A DNA stretch of 21,861 bases from Hyphomicrobiaceae bacterium UBA2767 (lineage in GTDB: Bacteria > Pseudomonadota > Alphaproteobacteria > Rhizobiales > Methyloligellaceae): positions 1-21,861 of the forward strand of contig DEIT01000218.1 in the NCBI GenBank assembly GCA_002352635.1, in the 5' to 3' direction. Under the pieces are notes generated by a model, which saw nothing but the letters and a program-made list of their open reading frames with translations, was not told the DNA's origin and did not search any database. This document shows, one piece after another, positions 14,796-21,861 of this stretch; the first letter of the stretch is position 1; each line of letters opens with the position of its first letter. Both the position numbers and the translations under genes were made by a program.

Positions 14796-14828
14796 CGGCC
14801 TCAGAAGCAGATCTCCCGCTCTGGGCCG
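14796..14828. terminator. Possible bidirectional terminator hairpin between convergent genes
   Basis: CGGCC-T-CAGA (14796-14805) pairs with TCTGGGCCG (14820-14828): a 9-bp GC-rich stem with one bulged T and a 14-nt loop, centred in the 66-bp convergent spacer. There is no T-tract on either side, so intrinsic termination is only a suggestion. Confidence 0.35.
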
Positions 14829-14852
14829 ACCGCCATCACAACCCCACCCCGA

Positions 14853-15929
14853 CTATGCTGCGGGCATGTGGAAACCGGGAGTTGAAAGCGAAAGCGCTAT
14901 TTCTTCCGCGGTCATCTCTTCTTCGATAGCTTCAAAAAGCGGCGATGAAAGATAGCGTTCCCCTGTGTCGGGCAACATACACAGGATAACCGAGCCCGGC
15001 TCAGCCTTTTCAGCAATCTGCATCGCTATCGCAAACGTTGCCCCGCCCGAGACACCTGTAAGAATGCCCTCCTGCGCTGCAAGCTTGTTCGACCACTCAA
15101 TTCCAACTGGCCCCGGCACCGGGATGAGCTCGTCATAGTAGCCCTTGTCGATTGCCTCTTGCAGCACAAGCGGAATGAAATCAGGTGTCCATCCCTGGAT
15201 CGGGTGCGGCTCGAATGCGGAATGACTAACCGCCGGTGCACCGTCTTCGCCGCGTTGTTGTTTTTCGCCACTGCCTATGAGCTGCGCGTTGGCCGGCTCG
15301 CTAAGTATGATTTTGGTTTCGGGGCGTTCCTTGCGGAGCACGCGGGCAACACCGGCTATTGTGCCACCTGTGCCATAACCGGTGACCCAGTAGTCCAGTC
15401 GATCGCCTTTGAAGTCGGCCAGGATTTCCCGCGCCGTCGTATTTTCGTGGATCTTGGCGTTGTCTTCGGTTTCGAATTGGTGGGCAAGAAACCAGCCATT
15501 CGCCTCAGCCAGTTCCACGGCCTTTTGATACATGCCGAAGCCTTTTTCCGCCCGAGGGGTAAGGACGACCTTCGCACCAAGAAATCGCATCAGCCTGCGA
15601 CGCTCTACAGAAAAACTATCAGCCATAGTAACGACGAGGGGATAGCCTTTCGCAGCACAGACCATCGCCAGACCGATACCCGTGTTGCCGCTGGTCGCTT
15701 CAACAACCGTCTGGCCGGGTTTGAGGTCGCCGCGCTTTTCCGCTTCCTCAATGATGCTGATCGCCAGCCGGTCTTTCACCGAGGCGGCTGGATTGAAAAA
15801 CTCAGCCTTCACGTAGAGGCGCACGTTATCCGGCGCAAGATTGTTTACTCTGATACAGGGCGTATTGCCGATTGTGTCCACGACACTCTCATAAAGCCGG
15901 CCTTGTCCATTGGTTGTTCTCGAAGTCAT
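14853..15929 (-). CDS. cysK: Cysteine synthase A (O-acetylserine sulfhydrylase), long form
   Basis: PLP enzyme making L-cysteine from O-acetylserine and sulfide in the cytoplasm. The PLP lysine is Lys52 in PAASVKDR, the substrate/cofactor loop is TSGNTG (79-84), and the phosphate-binding loop GTGGT is at 186-190. At 358 residues it is longer than the usual 310-325. The extra length sits around residues 215-250 (Gln/Arg/Asp-rich stretch before HPIQGWTPDF) and at the C-terminus, a form common in alphaproteobacteria. ATG at 15929 follows GGAG by about 7 nt. A cystathionine beta-synthase-type activity is an alternative; the gene stands alone, with no serine acetyltransferase nearby. Confidence 0.9.
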   Translation of the reverse strand: MTSRTTNGQGRLYESVVDTIGNTPCIRVNNLAPDNVRLYVKAEFFNPAASVKDRLAISIIEEAEKRGDLKPGQTVVEATSGNTGIGLAMVCAAKGYPLVVTMADSFSVERRRLMRFLGAKVVLTPRAEKGFGMYQKAVELAEANGWFLAHQFETEDNAKIHENTTAREILADFKGDRLDYWVTGYGTGGTIAGVARVLRKERPETKIILSEPANAQLIGSGEKQQRGEDGAPAVSHSAFEPHPIQGWTPDFIPLVLQEAIDKGYYDELIPVPGPVGIEWSNKLAAQEGILTGVSGGATFAIAMQIAEKAEPGSVILCMLPDTGERYLSSPLFEAIEEEMTAEEIALSLSTPGFHMPAA

Positions 15930-16132
15930 AAAGTTTCTCCAATTCCCTTATTCGTCTGCCGGAGCGACTCGACCGCGACAAAACTAAATGAGCTTTTCCC
16001 GCGGAGGCTCCACACAATAATCTGGTGAGAGATAGTGGGTGTCAGGCCAAGCACAAGGGGAGCAACGGAGCGTATTGCCAAATCTGCGTTCGCTCCTCGC
16101 TATGCTGAAGTCATCAGGGCAATGCAAAATCA

Positions 16133-16150
16133 GCAACCTGAGGCAACCTG
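16133..16150. repeat. Tandem GCAACCTG direct repeat in the cysK-glpK spacer
   Basis: GCAACCTG occurs at 16133-16140 and again at 16143-16150, a 10-bp period (one helical turn), within the 256-bp spacer 15930-16185. The spacer has no convincing gene and should hold the cysK promoter. Same-face half-sites could be a regulator site, but chance is possible. Confidence 0.35.
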
Positions 16151-16185
16151 CACACCGGATCGCTGTGCCCGGAATCCAACAATCC

Positions 16186-17676
16186 TCACTCGGGAGACAG
16201 CGTGCGCCGGACGGCCTGCTGCCACCCGGCATATTTCCGTTCCCGCTCTTTGGAGCTCATCGCCGGCTTAAACCGCCGCTCAAACGACCATAGGTGCGCA
16301 AACTCATGCTGATCCGGATAGAAGCCCGCGTACATCCCGGCCAGATAGGCGGCGCCCAGCGCGGTCGTTTCGTGAACGCCTGGCCGGTCGACTGGAGCAT
16401 CGAGAATGTCCGCAAGACGTTGCATCGTCCAGTCGGACGCGACCATGCCACCGTCCACACGCAACACCGTCTCACTGGCCTTGGCCCAGTCTCTCCGCAT
16501 GGCTTCGAGCAAATCCCGCGTCTGGAAGCACACGCTCTCAAGTGCCGCACGGGCGAATTCCGCAGGCCCGGTTGCACGCGTCAGTCCGTAAATCGCGCCA
16601 CGAGCATCCGCATCCCAATGCGGCGCTCCAAGGCCGGCGAATGCCGGGACGAGATAGACGTCATGATGTTCGTCGGCTTCGCCCGCCAGCGCATCGGACT
16701 GCTCAGCACTTTCAATGAGGCCCAATCCATCCCGCAGCCACTGCACGGCAGCCCCGGCGATAAAGATGGATCCCTCAAGGGCATAAACCGGCCTACCCTG
16801 GAGCTGATAGGCAATGGTTGTCAGCAGCCGGTTTTGAGACGTCACGGGCCGGTTACCTGTCACTAGCAGCGCGAAGCAGCCCGTACCATAGGTCGACTTC
16901 ATCATGCCCGGCTCAAAGCAGGCCTGCCCAACCGTCGCCGCCTGCTGGTCGCCTGCAATGCCGGTGATGGGAACGGCTGCACCGAATATGTCTGGGTCCG
17001 TATGGCCGAAGTCGGCAGCGCAATCCTTGACCTCGGGCAGTATAGCGCCGGGCACACGAAACAGCCGCAACAAGTCCTCGTCCCAATGACCTTTTTTGAT
17101 GTCATACAAAAGCGTCCGGCTGGCATTCGTTGCGTCAGTTGCGTGAACCCTTCCTCCGGTGAGCCGCCACAGCAGAAAGCTGTCTATGGTTCCGAAGGCG
17201 AGTCTTCCCTCCTCTGCCGCCTTGCGGGCACCATCCACATGGTCCAGCAGCCACGCAATCTTGGTCGCTGAGAAGTAGGGGTCGAGCAGCAGTCCGGTCT
17301 TGGCCGTCACCATCTCCTCATGACCTTGCGCTCTAAGAGCATCACACAGCTCCGCCGTGCGACGATCCTGCCAGACGATGGCGCGATGAATGGGCGTGCC
17401 GGTTTCCCGGTCCCACACAACGGTGGTTTCGCGCTGGTTTGTGATGCCGATGGCGGTGATATCTGATCCCTCAGCAACCACCTGCTCAAGCGCCGCTTTG
17501 CAAGTCCGGACACAGCTTTGCCAGATATCCTCCGGGTCATGCTCGACCCAGCCAGAGCGGGGAAAGTGTTGCTCAAATTCCTCCTGAGACTGGGAAGCGA
17601 CGTCCAGCTTCTCAGTAAACAGGATCGCGCGGCTGGACGTCGTCCCCTGATCTATCGCGATCACATATTTCGCCAT
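16186..17676 (-). CDS. glpK: Glycerol kinase
   Basis: Cytoplasmic FGGY-family kinase phosphorylating glycerol to sn-glycerol 3-phosphate with ATP. Residues 9-13 (DQGTT) form the N-terminal ATP-binding turn. Glycerol-contacting residues match the E. coli pattern: Arg82-Glu83 in NQRET, Tyr134 in LDPYFSATK, and Asp243-Gln244 in AGDQQAA. The C-terminal domain has DGGMVASDWTMQ and the family's TTALGAAYLAG. The length of 496 is standard. ATG at 17676 is chosen over an upstream GTG at 17685. It overlaps the GNAT stop codon by one base (TAATG), so translation is probably coupled. No glpF, glpD or glpR is visible in the window. Confidence 0.97.
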   Translation of the reverse strand: MAKYVIAIDQGTTSSRAILFTEKLDVASQSQEEFEQHFPRSGWVEHDPEDIWQSCVRTCKAALEQVVAEGSDITAIGITNQRETTVVWDRETGTPIHRAIVWQDRRTAELCDALRAQGHEEMVTAKTGLLLDPYFSATKIAWLLDHVDGARKAAEEGRLAFGTIDSFLLWRLTGGRVHATDATNASRTLLYDIKKGHWDEDLLRLFRVPGAILPEVKDCAADFGHTDPDIFGAAVPITGIAGDQQAATVGQACFEPGMMKSTYGTGCFALLVTGNRPVTSQNRLLTTIAYQLQGRPVYALEGSIFIAGAAVQWLRDGLGLIESAEQSDALAGEADEHHDVYLVPAFAGLGAPHWDADARGAIYGLTRATGPAEFARAALESVCFQTRDLLEAMRRDWAKASETVLRVDGGMVASDWTMQRLADILDAPVDRPGVHETTALGAAYLAGMYAGFYPDQHEFAHLWSFERRFKPAMSSKERERKYAGWQQAVRRTLSPE

Positions 17677-18209
17677 TACCCGCACTCCGGCTCAAAGTCG
17701 CGCAAGTCCCGGGCCAGGAATACCTTGTCCGGCCATTTGGGTCCGTCTTCCTCATATGGATCGCGGGGGAGAAACCCAAGGCCGCGATAGAGCGCGACTG
17801 CCTCATGTTGCAGAGGTCCGGTGTCGAGGCGCATTGCGGCAAAGCCCCGTGCCTTGGCGGCTGTGAGCACGGCAATGCACAGCGCCCTGCCGATGCTGTG
17901 GCGGCGCGTTGCGGGATCAACAAACATACGTTTCATTTCGCACATCTTATCGTCTATGGGCGTGAGCATGACGCAACCAGCAGGCTCGTCATCCTTTCGC
18001 GCCAGAAAAATGACGCCACGGGGCGGGGCGTGAAGTTCCGAGAGACGCCCAAGCGTTTTTTCGAATACAGCTTCGCCATATTGCTGCTCGATCCGCTCGA
18101 TCTGTTGTCCATAGCGCTCATATTGCCCATGGCGAAAGGCGCGGCACAGATCGCGCACGGTCTCAAGGTCTGCGCCGCCGGTAACTTCGGTGATGGTGAC
18201 TTGCGACAT
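17676..18209 (-). CDS. GNAT-family N-acetyltransferase (177 aa)
   Basis: Acetyl-CoA-dependent acetyltransferase fold. Strand 4 and the pyrophosphate loop are MKRMFVDPATRRHSIGRALC (motif A: R-R-x-x-I-G-R-A), followed by helix and LYRGLGF (motif B). The acceptor substrate is unknown. ATG at 18209 has AGGAAA upstream; an in-frame start at 18248 is possible. It lies 63 bp after polA and overlaps glpK by one base, so it may be part of a polA-GNAT-glpK transcript or drive glpK from its own promoter. Confidence 0.88.
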   Translation of the reverse strand: MSQVTITEVTGGADLETVRDLCRAFRHGQYERYGQQIERIEQQYGEAVFEKTLGRLSELHAPPRGVIFLARKDDEPAGCVMLTPIDDKMCEMKRMFVDPATRRHSIGRALCIAVLTAAKARGFAAMRLDTGPLQHEAVALYRGLGFLPRDPYEEDGPKWPDKVFLARDLRDFEPECG

Positions 18210-18246
18210 GGGTGCCGCTTTCCTTTTTACGACGGGTGGACCAACC

Positions 18247-18286
18247 ATGAGGCGTGCATGGCGCGGCCGCCGCTAGTGCGCCTCAT
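18247..18286. terminator. Inverted repeat across the polA stop codon, possible weak terminator or attenuator
   Basis: ATGAGGCG (18247-18254) and CGCCTCAT (18279-18286) are perfect 8-bp arms. The 24-nt loop contains an inner GGCG/CGCC stem around a NotI-like GCGGCCGC (18263-18270) and the polA stop. No T-tract follows on the minus strand, so it could stabilise the mRNA end rather than terminate. Confidence 0.35.
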
Positions 18287-21227
18287 CCCAATTGTCTGCG
18301 GCTCGGGCATCGACCTTGAGCGGTACGTCGAGACGGACAGCAGGCGCGGGTGAGTTCTCCATAACGTCCGCGGCGACCTTCATGGTCTTGTCGCTCTCAG
18401 CCTCAGGTGCTTCAAAAATCAGCTCGTCATGCACCTGCAGCAGCATGCGCGCTGAAACGCCGGCCTGCTTCAAAGCGCCCTCCATGCGGACCATGGCGCG
18501 GCGGATGATATCTGCCGCCGACCCCTGGATCGGCGCATTGATTGCCGCTCGCTCCTTGAAAGAACGCACCTGCTGGTTCTTCGAGTTGATATCGGCGAAA
18601 TGGATACGGCGCCCGAACAGGGTCTCGACATACCCTTGTTTGCGAGCGGTCTCTTTTGTGGCCTCCATATAGTCGCGGATACCGGGAAAGCGCTCGAAAT
18701 AGGTCTTGATGTATTCTCCGGCTTCCGAACGGGAGATGCCGAGCTGGTTGGCCAGGCCGAAGGCGGAGATGCCGTAAATGATGCCGAAGTTGATCGCCTT
18801 GGCGCGGCGGCGGGTCTCGGACGGCATGTCCTTCACCGGCACGCCGAACATTTCGCTCGCCGTCATGGCGTGAATGTCGAGCCCGTCGTCAAACGCTTTT
18901 TTCAGGGTGGCAATATCGGCGATATGAGCGAGTACACGCAGCTCGATCTGGGAATAGTCGGCGGAGATCAGCTTGTTGCCCTTTTCCGCAACAAATGCTG
19001 TGCGAATCGAGCGCCCCTCGGGTGTGCGCACGGGAATATTCTGCAAATTTGGGTCCGTCGAGGCGAGCCGTCCGGTCGACGTGGCCGCCATGGCATAGGA
19101 CGTGTGGATGCGGCCTGTCTCGGGGTCGATATGACCGGGGAGCGCATCGGTGTAGGTGCTCTTGAGTTTCGACAACTGCCGCCACTCAAGCATTTCCTGG
19201 ACAAACGCGCGTGCCTCGTTGGGCAAATCCTCGTTTGCGACAAGGTCGTCGAGCAGCCCGGCGCGCGTTTCCCATTGGCCTGATTTCGTCTTCTTGCCGC
19301 CCGGCAGCTTCATTTGATCGAACAGAATCTCGCCGAGCTGCCGCGGGCTTGCGATATTGAATTCCGCGTTGGCCGCCTTGTGGATTGAATCTTCAAGGCC
19401 GCCGAGCTTCTGCGCGAAATCACCCGATAGGCGCGACAGCACCTGCCGCTCCACATGCACACCATTGCGTTCGATGCGAGCCAGCACCGGCGCCAATGGG
19501 CGTTCAAGCGTCTCATAGACGGATGTCATGCTTTCCGCCGCCAATCGCGGTTTGAGCAACAGCCACAGCCTGAGCGTGATGTCGGCGTCTTCTGCGGCGT
19601 ATGCGCTCGCCTTGTCGATGGGGATTTGATCAAATGTGAGGGCAGACTTTCCGGTGCCGGCGATGTCCTTGAAGGCGATGCACACGTGTCCCAGATGCCG
19701 CAGCGCCAGCTCGTCCATGCCATGGCGCCCGCGCCCTGAATCGAGTGTGTAGGACAGCAGCATCGTGTCATCCAACGGTGCCAGATCGATCCCATGGTTG
19801 GCAAGCACGAGCATATCGTATTTCAAATTCTGCCCGATCTTGAGAACAGCCGCATCTTCCAGAAGAGGTTTCAGCGCAGCGATCGCATCGGCCATAGGAA
19901 TTTGTTTCGCGTCACCGACACCCTCAAGATCGAGACCATCCCCTGCACCGTGCTGCAACGGCACGTAGCAGGCGCGTCCGGGTTCCGTCGCCATCGACAC
20001 GCCGACGAGGCGTGCCTGCATTGCATCGAGGGAATCTGTCTCGGTATCGACTGCGACGAAGCCTTTGTCTCGCGCTTGCGCAACCCAAGCCTCAAGTGCG
20101 GGCAATTCCGTCACCGTCTCGTATTTCGAGCGGTCCACCGGGAGCCGGGCAACCTCATCCGCGCGATATGCCGCCAGCTTGGCAGGCGTCCCCTCCGCCA
20201 CACTGGTCATGGAGCCATTGCCGCCTGGACTTGCGTCCGACGGCGTATCCTTGCTGGACTTGTCCGCCTTGCCTGGCATTGAGGATTTCACAGGCGGCTC
20301 GGCGTTGAGCGCTTCAGCCACACGGCGAGTGAGTGTGGTGAATTCCATGTCCACCATGAAACCCAGAATTTCGTCCGCCACCGGTTCGCGGATACCCGTT
20401 CCTTCGAGCGAAACCTCAACCGGCACATCCTGTTTGAGCGTCACCAGCTCTCGGCTCACCCGCGCCTGGTCCGCAAACTCAATGAGATTTTCCCGACGTT
20501 TTGGCTGCTTGATCTCCTCCGCACGCGCAAGCAGCGTATCGAGGTCGCCATATTCCTCAATGAGCTGGGCCGCCGTCTTGACGCCGATACCGGGGACACC
20601 GGGCACATTGTCGGTAGAGTCGCCCGCCAGCGCCTGTATTTCGATCACCTTTTCAGGTCCAAGCCCAAAGCGTTCCCGGACCTGTGCTTCGCCGATCTCC
20701 TTGTTCTTCATGGTGTCGACCATCATCACGCCCGGTCGGATGAGCTGCATCAGATCCTTGTCCGATGAGATGATGGTGACATCGCCTCCCGCTTCGACCA
20801 CTTCCCGGGCGTAGGTGGCGATAAGGTCGTCCGCCTCATAGCCTTCCTGTTCGATGCAGGCGACATTGAAGGCCCGGGTGGCATCGCGGATGATGGAGAA
20901 TTGCGGCACCAGATCTTCGGGCGCCGGCGGACGGTTGGCCTTGTATTGGGGATAGATATCGTTGCGGAATGAGCGCCCTGAATAATCGAAAATCACGGCA
21001 AGATGGGTCGGCTCGAACGCATCCGAGGTATCCTTCAACAGCTTCCACAGCATTTGGCAGAAGCCGTGCACGGCACCGACCGGCAATCCGTCGGAGGGGC
21101 GTGAAAGGGGGGGAAGCGCGTGATAGGCACGGAAGATATAACCCGAGCCATCAATCAGGAAGACGTGGTCGCCTTTTCCGACCGGACGCGACTCCGGAGA
21201 CCCTGGATTTTTTTCGGTACTATTCAT
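18273..21227 (-). CDS. polA: DNA polymerase I
   Basis: Repair and Okazaki-fragment-processing polymerase, 984 residues, slightly longer than E. coli PolI. Domains in order: the 5'-3' exonuclease (about 20-310, with IDGSGYIFRAYHAL and the H3TH region VPGVPGIGVKTA); a linker rich in Ser, Lys and Asp (about 315-365); the 3'-5' proofreading exonuclease with Asp394/Glu396 in DTETD, then NLKYD and YAAEDAD; and the polymerase domain with motif A (Asp757 in DYSQIELR), motif B (RRRAKAINFGIIYG) and motif C (His933-Asp934-Glu935 in QVHDE). All catalytic residues for three activities are present. ATG at 21227 has no Shine-Dalgarno; TATAGT lies 8-13 bp before the ATG, which may mean a very short or absent leader. 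Confidence 0.98.
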   Translation of the reverse strand: MNSTEKNPGSPESRPVGKGDHVFLIDGSGYIFRAYHALPPLSRPSDGLPVGAVHGFCQMLWKLLKDTSDAFEPTHLAVIFDYSGRSFRNDIYPQYKANRPPAPEDLVPQFSIIRDATRAFNVACIEQEGYEADDLIATYAREVVEAGGDVTIISSDKDLMQLIRPGVMMVDTMKNKEIGEAQVRERFGLGPEKVIEIQALAGDSTDNVPGVPGIGVKTAAQLIEEYGDLDTLLARAEEIKQPKRRENLIEFADQARVSRELVTLKQDVPVEVSLEGTGIREPVADEILGFMVDMEFTTLTRRVAEALNAEPPVKSSMPGKADKSSKDTPSDASPGGNGSMTSVAEGTPAKLAAYRADEVARLPVDRSKYETVTELPALEAWVAQARDKGFVAVDTETDSLDAMQARLVGVSMATEPGRACYVPLQHGAGDGLDLEGVGDAKQIPMADAIAALKPLLEDAAVLKIGQNLKYDMLVLANHGIDLAPLDDTMLLSYTLDSGRGRHGMDELALRHLGHVCIAFKDIAGTGKSALTFDQIPIDKASAYAAEDADITLRLWLLLKPRLAAESMTSVYETLERPLAPVLARIERNGVHVERQVLSRLSGDFAQKLGGLEDSIHKAANAEFNIASPRQLGEILFDQMKLPGGKKTKSGQWETRAGLLDDLVANEDLPNEARAFVQEMLEWRQLSKLKSTYTDALPGHIDPETGRIHTSYAMAATSTGRLASTDPNLQNIPVRTPEGRSIRTAFVAEKGNKLISADYSQIELRVLAHIADIATLKKAFDDGLDIHAMTASEMFGVPVKDMPSETRRRAKAINFGIIYGISAFGLANQLGISRSEAGEYIKTYFERFPGIRDYMEATKETARKQGYVETLFGRRIHFADINSKNQQVRSFKERAAINAPIQGSAADIIRRAMVRMEGALKQAGVSARMLLQVHDELIFEAPEAESDKTMKVAADVMENSPAPAVRLDVPLKVDARAADNWDEAH

Positions 21228-21304
21228 GGCTGCGCACTATAAGGCGCACCCACGATCAGGTCAGGCGAAAGTTGCCGCCATCCGTGCGCGCATCCACAGG
21301 TGTA

Positions 21305-21631
21305 TCAGCCTCGTTCGAGCTTGCAGGGCTTGGCCGAAACAACGCACTGGATATGTTTGCTGTTTTTGTATGCCCGGCATCTCATCGACCGCCTCTTTGC
21401 CAGATGCCAGTTTCCTGATCCGGGATTATTTTCCTCCACTTCCTCCTGCCATTTGGTAATCGCGGCCAACTCCGCCATCGGGAGGTGTCGATCAGTCCAG
21501 CCAAAGGCCGCGAGGCGATCGCTCTGGCAGGTCATGCCGTCAGGCTGGCTCTCTATCACAAGGGCCTGCGTTGCCGCGATTCCGCCGACCATGACGGCGA
21601 AAAACAGGAACAGAATGTATGAGCGCTTCAT
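21305..21631 (-). CDS. Small exported hypothetical protein (108 aa)
   Basis: No recognised family. Residues 1-22 form a signal peptide or N-terminal membrane helix (basic MKRS start, hydrophobic FLFFAVMVGGIAA). The mature part has four cysteines, one near TCQSD and three near the end (MRCRAYK, IQCVVSAKPC), which suggests disulfides in the periplasm. The C-terminal half is basic. ATG at 21631 is preceded by GAGGG at good distance. It is co-directional with polA (77-bp gap) and could be transcribed with it. Confidence 0.75.
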   Translation of the reverse strand: MKRSYILFLFFAVMVGGIAATQALVIESQPDGMTCQSDRLAAFGWTDRHLPMAELAAITKWQEEVEENNPGSGNWHLAKRRSMRCRAYKNSKHIQCVVSAKPCKLERG

Positions 21632-21722
21632 GAGTGCCCTCAGGGTTCGGGGAAGGCCATTTGTAGGTCAAAGACCCTGAGATCGAGCAAAAATGCGATG
21701 CGCAATTCATTGAAAAATTTCA

Positions 21723-21743
21723 GAGAATTTGTAGAAAATTCTC
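21723..21743. repeat. Perfect 8-bp inverted repeat in the spacer before tRNA-Arg
   Basis: GAGAATTT (21723-21730) and AAATTCTC (21736-21743) flank GTAGA in the 181-bp divergent spacer 21632-21812. The dyad is A+T-rich and lies about 90 bp upstream of the small exported-protein gene and of the tRNA. It could be an operator; a terminator is less likely as no gene ends here. Confidence 0.45.
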
Positions 21744-21769
21744 CTTAATCCGCGCCGGAATTCGGCCAA

Positions 21770-21798
21770 TTGCACCGGTTGCGACGATACAGTAAGGT
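21770..21798 (+). promoter_or_regulatory. Probable promoter of tRNA-Arg
   Basis: TTGCAC (21770-21775), a 17-bp spacer, and TAAGGT (21793-21798) lie 14 bp before the tRNA 5' end. The -35 fits sigma-70 well and the -10 moderately. Confidence 0.4.
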
Positions 21799-21812
21799 CC
21801 CGCACATACGAC

Positions 21813-21861
<49 letters not shown>

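Noticed and set aside
15159..16028. Rightward open frame of 289 codons opposite cysK
   Set aside because: The opposite strand carries an intact cysteine synthase with all PLP motifs.
15984..16293. Small frames on both strands in the cysK-glpK spacer
   Set aside because: Cys/Arg/Pro-rich translations without ribosome-binding sites; they look like random frames in GC-rich DNA.

Overview
The window is 21.9 kb of gene-dense, GC-rich bacterial chromosome. Protein family types (DnaB-free housekeeping set of PolA, GlpK, an alphaproteobacterial-style CysK with an extended loop, a YqaA-type VTT protein, DsbB), very short intergenic spacers and many ATGA or TAATG gene overlaps suggest an alphaproteobacterium, most likely Hyphomicrobiales or a close relative. 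This placement is an inference from family resemblance; no rRNA or other taxonomic marker is present. I see no insertion sequence, prophage, CRISPR array or integrase.

Region 1 (1-5585) is the most distinctive part. A leftward, tightly overlapping operon encodes a GntR/UTRA regulator followed by an iron-sulfur subunit, two small cytochrome-b-type membrane anchors and a flavoprotein subunit (cut by the window start) of a succinate dehydrogenase/fumarate reductase-like complex. Its order is regulator-B-D-C-A, and the flavoprotein lacks the histidine that normally binds FAD covalently, although the four dicarboxylate-site His/Arg residues are present. A thiamine-diphosphate enzyme of the acetolactate synthase superfamily is divergently transcribed from the same 78-bp promoter region, which carries an A+T-rich dyad, a plausible GntR operator. 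A related dyad lies beyond the TPP gene. I read this as a regulated accessory catabolic or respiratory module acting on a dicarboxylate other than, or in addition to, succinate; the substrate is not known.

Region 2 (5586-9537) holds envelope-related genes: a small exported hypothetical protein, a CAP-domain lipoprotein, a 12-helix-type polysaccharide flippase, a very small hypothetical protein, a D-alanyl-D-alanine carboxypeptidase with a strongly basic tail, and tRNA-Leu(CAA) with a good promoter.

Region 3 (9538-14852) holds a YqaA/DedA-like VTT membrane protein followed by DsbB (likely co-transcribed), an exported metallo-beta-lactamase-fold protein, an unrecognised cysteine-free protein built from roughly 39-residue repeats, a DUF456 membrane protein overlapping a VOC/glyoxalase-like protein, and a small exported L,D-transpeptidase.

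Region 4 (14853-21861) is mainly housekeeping and mostly leftward: CysK, GlpK translationally coupled to a GNAT acetyltransferase, full-length DNA polymerase I with an intact proofreading domain, a small exported cysteine-containing protein, and the 5' part of a rightward tRNA-Arg(CCG) cut by the window end. There is no gene-free stretch longer than about 300 bases; the longest gaps (5322-5585, 15930-16185, 14122-14360) are described in the entries.
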